Shown here: positions 63,095 through 64,000 of the stretch, in pieces
How the letters are laid out: the number at the start of each line of letters is the position of its first letter
Numbering within the stretch: position 1 is the first letter of the stretch
Assembly: GCA_022818135.1 (NCBI GenBank)
Contig: JAFMSR010000003.1
Span: 16,377,760-16,441,759, forward strand
From: Saxidomus purpurata
Taxonomy: Eukaryota > Mollusca > Bivalvia > Venerida > Veneridae
Reading direction: 5' to 3'
DNA length: 64,000 nt
Position numbers and translations under genes: made by a program
Notes under the pieces: model-generated
Seen by the model: only the letters and a program-made list of their open reading frames with translations
What the model was told of the DNA's origin: nothing
Databases searched by the model: none

Positions 63095-64000
63095 GTAAGT
63101 TTTACCAAGTTATTTCTGTTATTAACAAATAAAGATATACATGACCGAAAGGTTTTTTTTTTCGTTTTTTTTTACTAGGATACTATATAGTAGTCAAAAA
63201 AGATTTTAACATATTTCCTCTATATTCAATGTGAATGAAACTGTTAATACAGATCATTATTTTTGGGTTATAACTATGGCAAGGAGTATAAATTATTGAT
63301 TAATGTTTTATTTATTTAAAATTATGATGGTCACTTTGAAACGGTAAATCAATTAAACGAACTATCACTGGATGGTAAGGGTTTACACCACGATTTTAGT
63401 GTTATGTTTTAAATAAATTTTTAATTTTAATACAATATGTTATATACAGAATGTTCAGTCAGCTGATTGTATGCACTTATGTAGCCTCGCCACCAGGCTA
63501 GATGATAATATGTTTCATTAAAACTCTAAGCAAAACACTTTCAGGCATTTTTCTTTGACAGGGCTCGATCATCTAATATTTTGGTGGTACAGGGAGGATA
63601 TTTGTAAAAATTACGTAGGCAGATGATTACAAAATAGAAGTTAATGTAAGGACTGAATGCCAGTCTAGCACTTTTGGTTTATTGAATATTCTAACACGAC
63701 TCACGAGCATGTCTCTTTATACAAAGAATAGAACATAAACAACGCGGGAAACTATATGCCGTTAATATGACGTCATATAATGCCGCATTACGTTAAATAA
63801 ATATCCGCGTAGAAAATAATGCTTTGCATTTATTCACTTTCTTTTATTCGGTTGTCGTTAATAACAACCTGTCTTCCTGATACGCAGATATAGACCAGTA
63901 ATGACTCCGGCCGTCGTGGTTAATTACTGTGCATCAGACACCAAATCATTGTTTATTTTACGATAAACAGCGCTGGAACAGATGTTATTTCATAAATAAC
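63095..64000 (+). other. Intron 2 of peptide gene copy 2
   Basis: AT-rich. The first ~250 bases are a diverged parallel of copy 1; the rest shows no recognised element or exon up to the window end. Confidence 0.5.

Larger units (their letters stand above)
61957..63350 (+). repeat. Segmental duplication, copy 2
   Basis: Parallels 49080-50390 from ATTACCTAGTCTTGGACTTT through promoter, exon 1, intron 1 and exon 2 and, weakly, part of intron 2. Same orientation, about 12.9-13.1 kb apart. The duplication probably continues past the window end. Confidence 0.85.

Overview
The window is animal nuclear DNA: A+T-rich by eye, with short exons, long introns, GT-AG splice sites and many dispersed and tandem repeats. 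The repeat types, together with a Bruno/CELF-like gene and small secreted-peptide genes, suggest a bivalve mollusc. That is an inference from remembered repeat and gene families, not a database result.

Left part (1-47110): one plus-strand gene, an mRNA-binding protein of the CELF1/2 (CUGBP/Bruno) family. Nine internal exons can be placed at base level: 18648-18696, 24650-24778, 28240-28319, 33709-33867, 35004-35064, 37013-37075, 39653-39751, 44231-44305 and 46521-46916. They carry the end of RRM1, all of RRM2 and a long linker. Most of RRM1 lies left of the window, and RRM3 is not in it. The last four linker exons are symmetric phase 1-1 cassettes, and the final one is a 132-codon Met/Gly/Asn-rich exon. 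The introns hold minisatellites, tRNA-derived SINEs, a Helentron-like element with ~163-bp internal repeats, pogo-like MITEs with TA duplications, and many copies of a hairpin MITE with TTAA duplications.

Centre (47111-47610): a run of exactly 500 N, i.e. a scaffold gap. Linkage of the two sides rests on scaffolding.

Right part (47611-64000): the tail of a non-LTR retrotransposon, further repeats, and two copies ~13 kb apart of a duplicated unit. Each copy has a TATA box and an exon for a 20-residue signal peptide, followed by a short second exon. In copy 2 (62853 onward) exon 2 encodes a 29-residue cationic, amphipathic-looking segment; the rest runs off the window. In copy 1 (49754-57049) exon 2 is cut to 28 nt, and downstream exons at 54559-54626 and 56952-57049 complete an 84-residue frame with an acidic stretch and an Arg4 site. 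A dead non-LTR retrotransposon lies in its large intron. These genes look like secreted, possibly antimicrobial, peptide precursors. I do not recognise the family, and this is the most novel candidate in the window.
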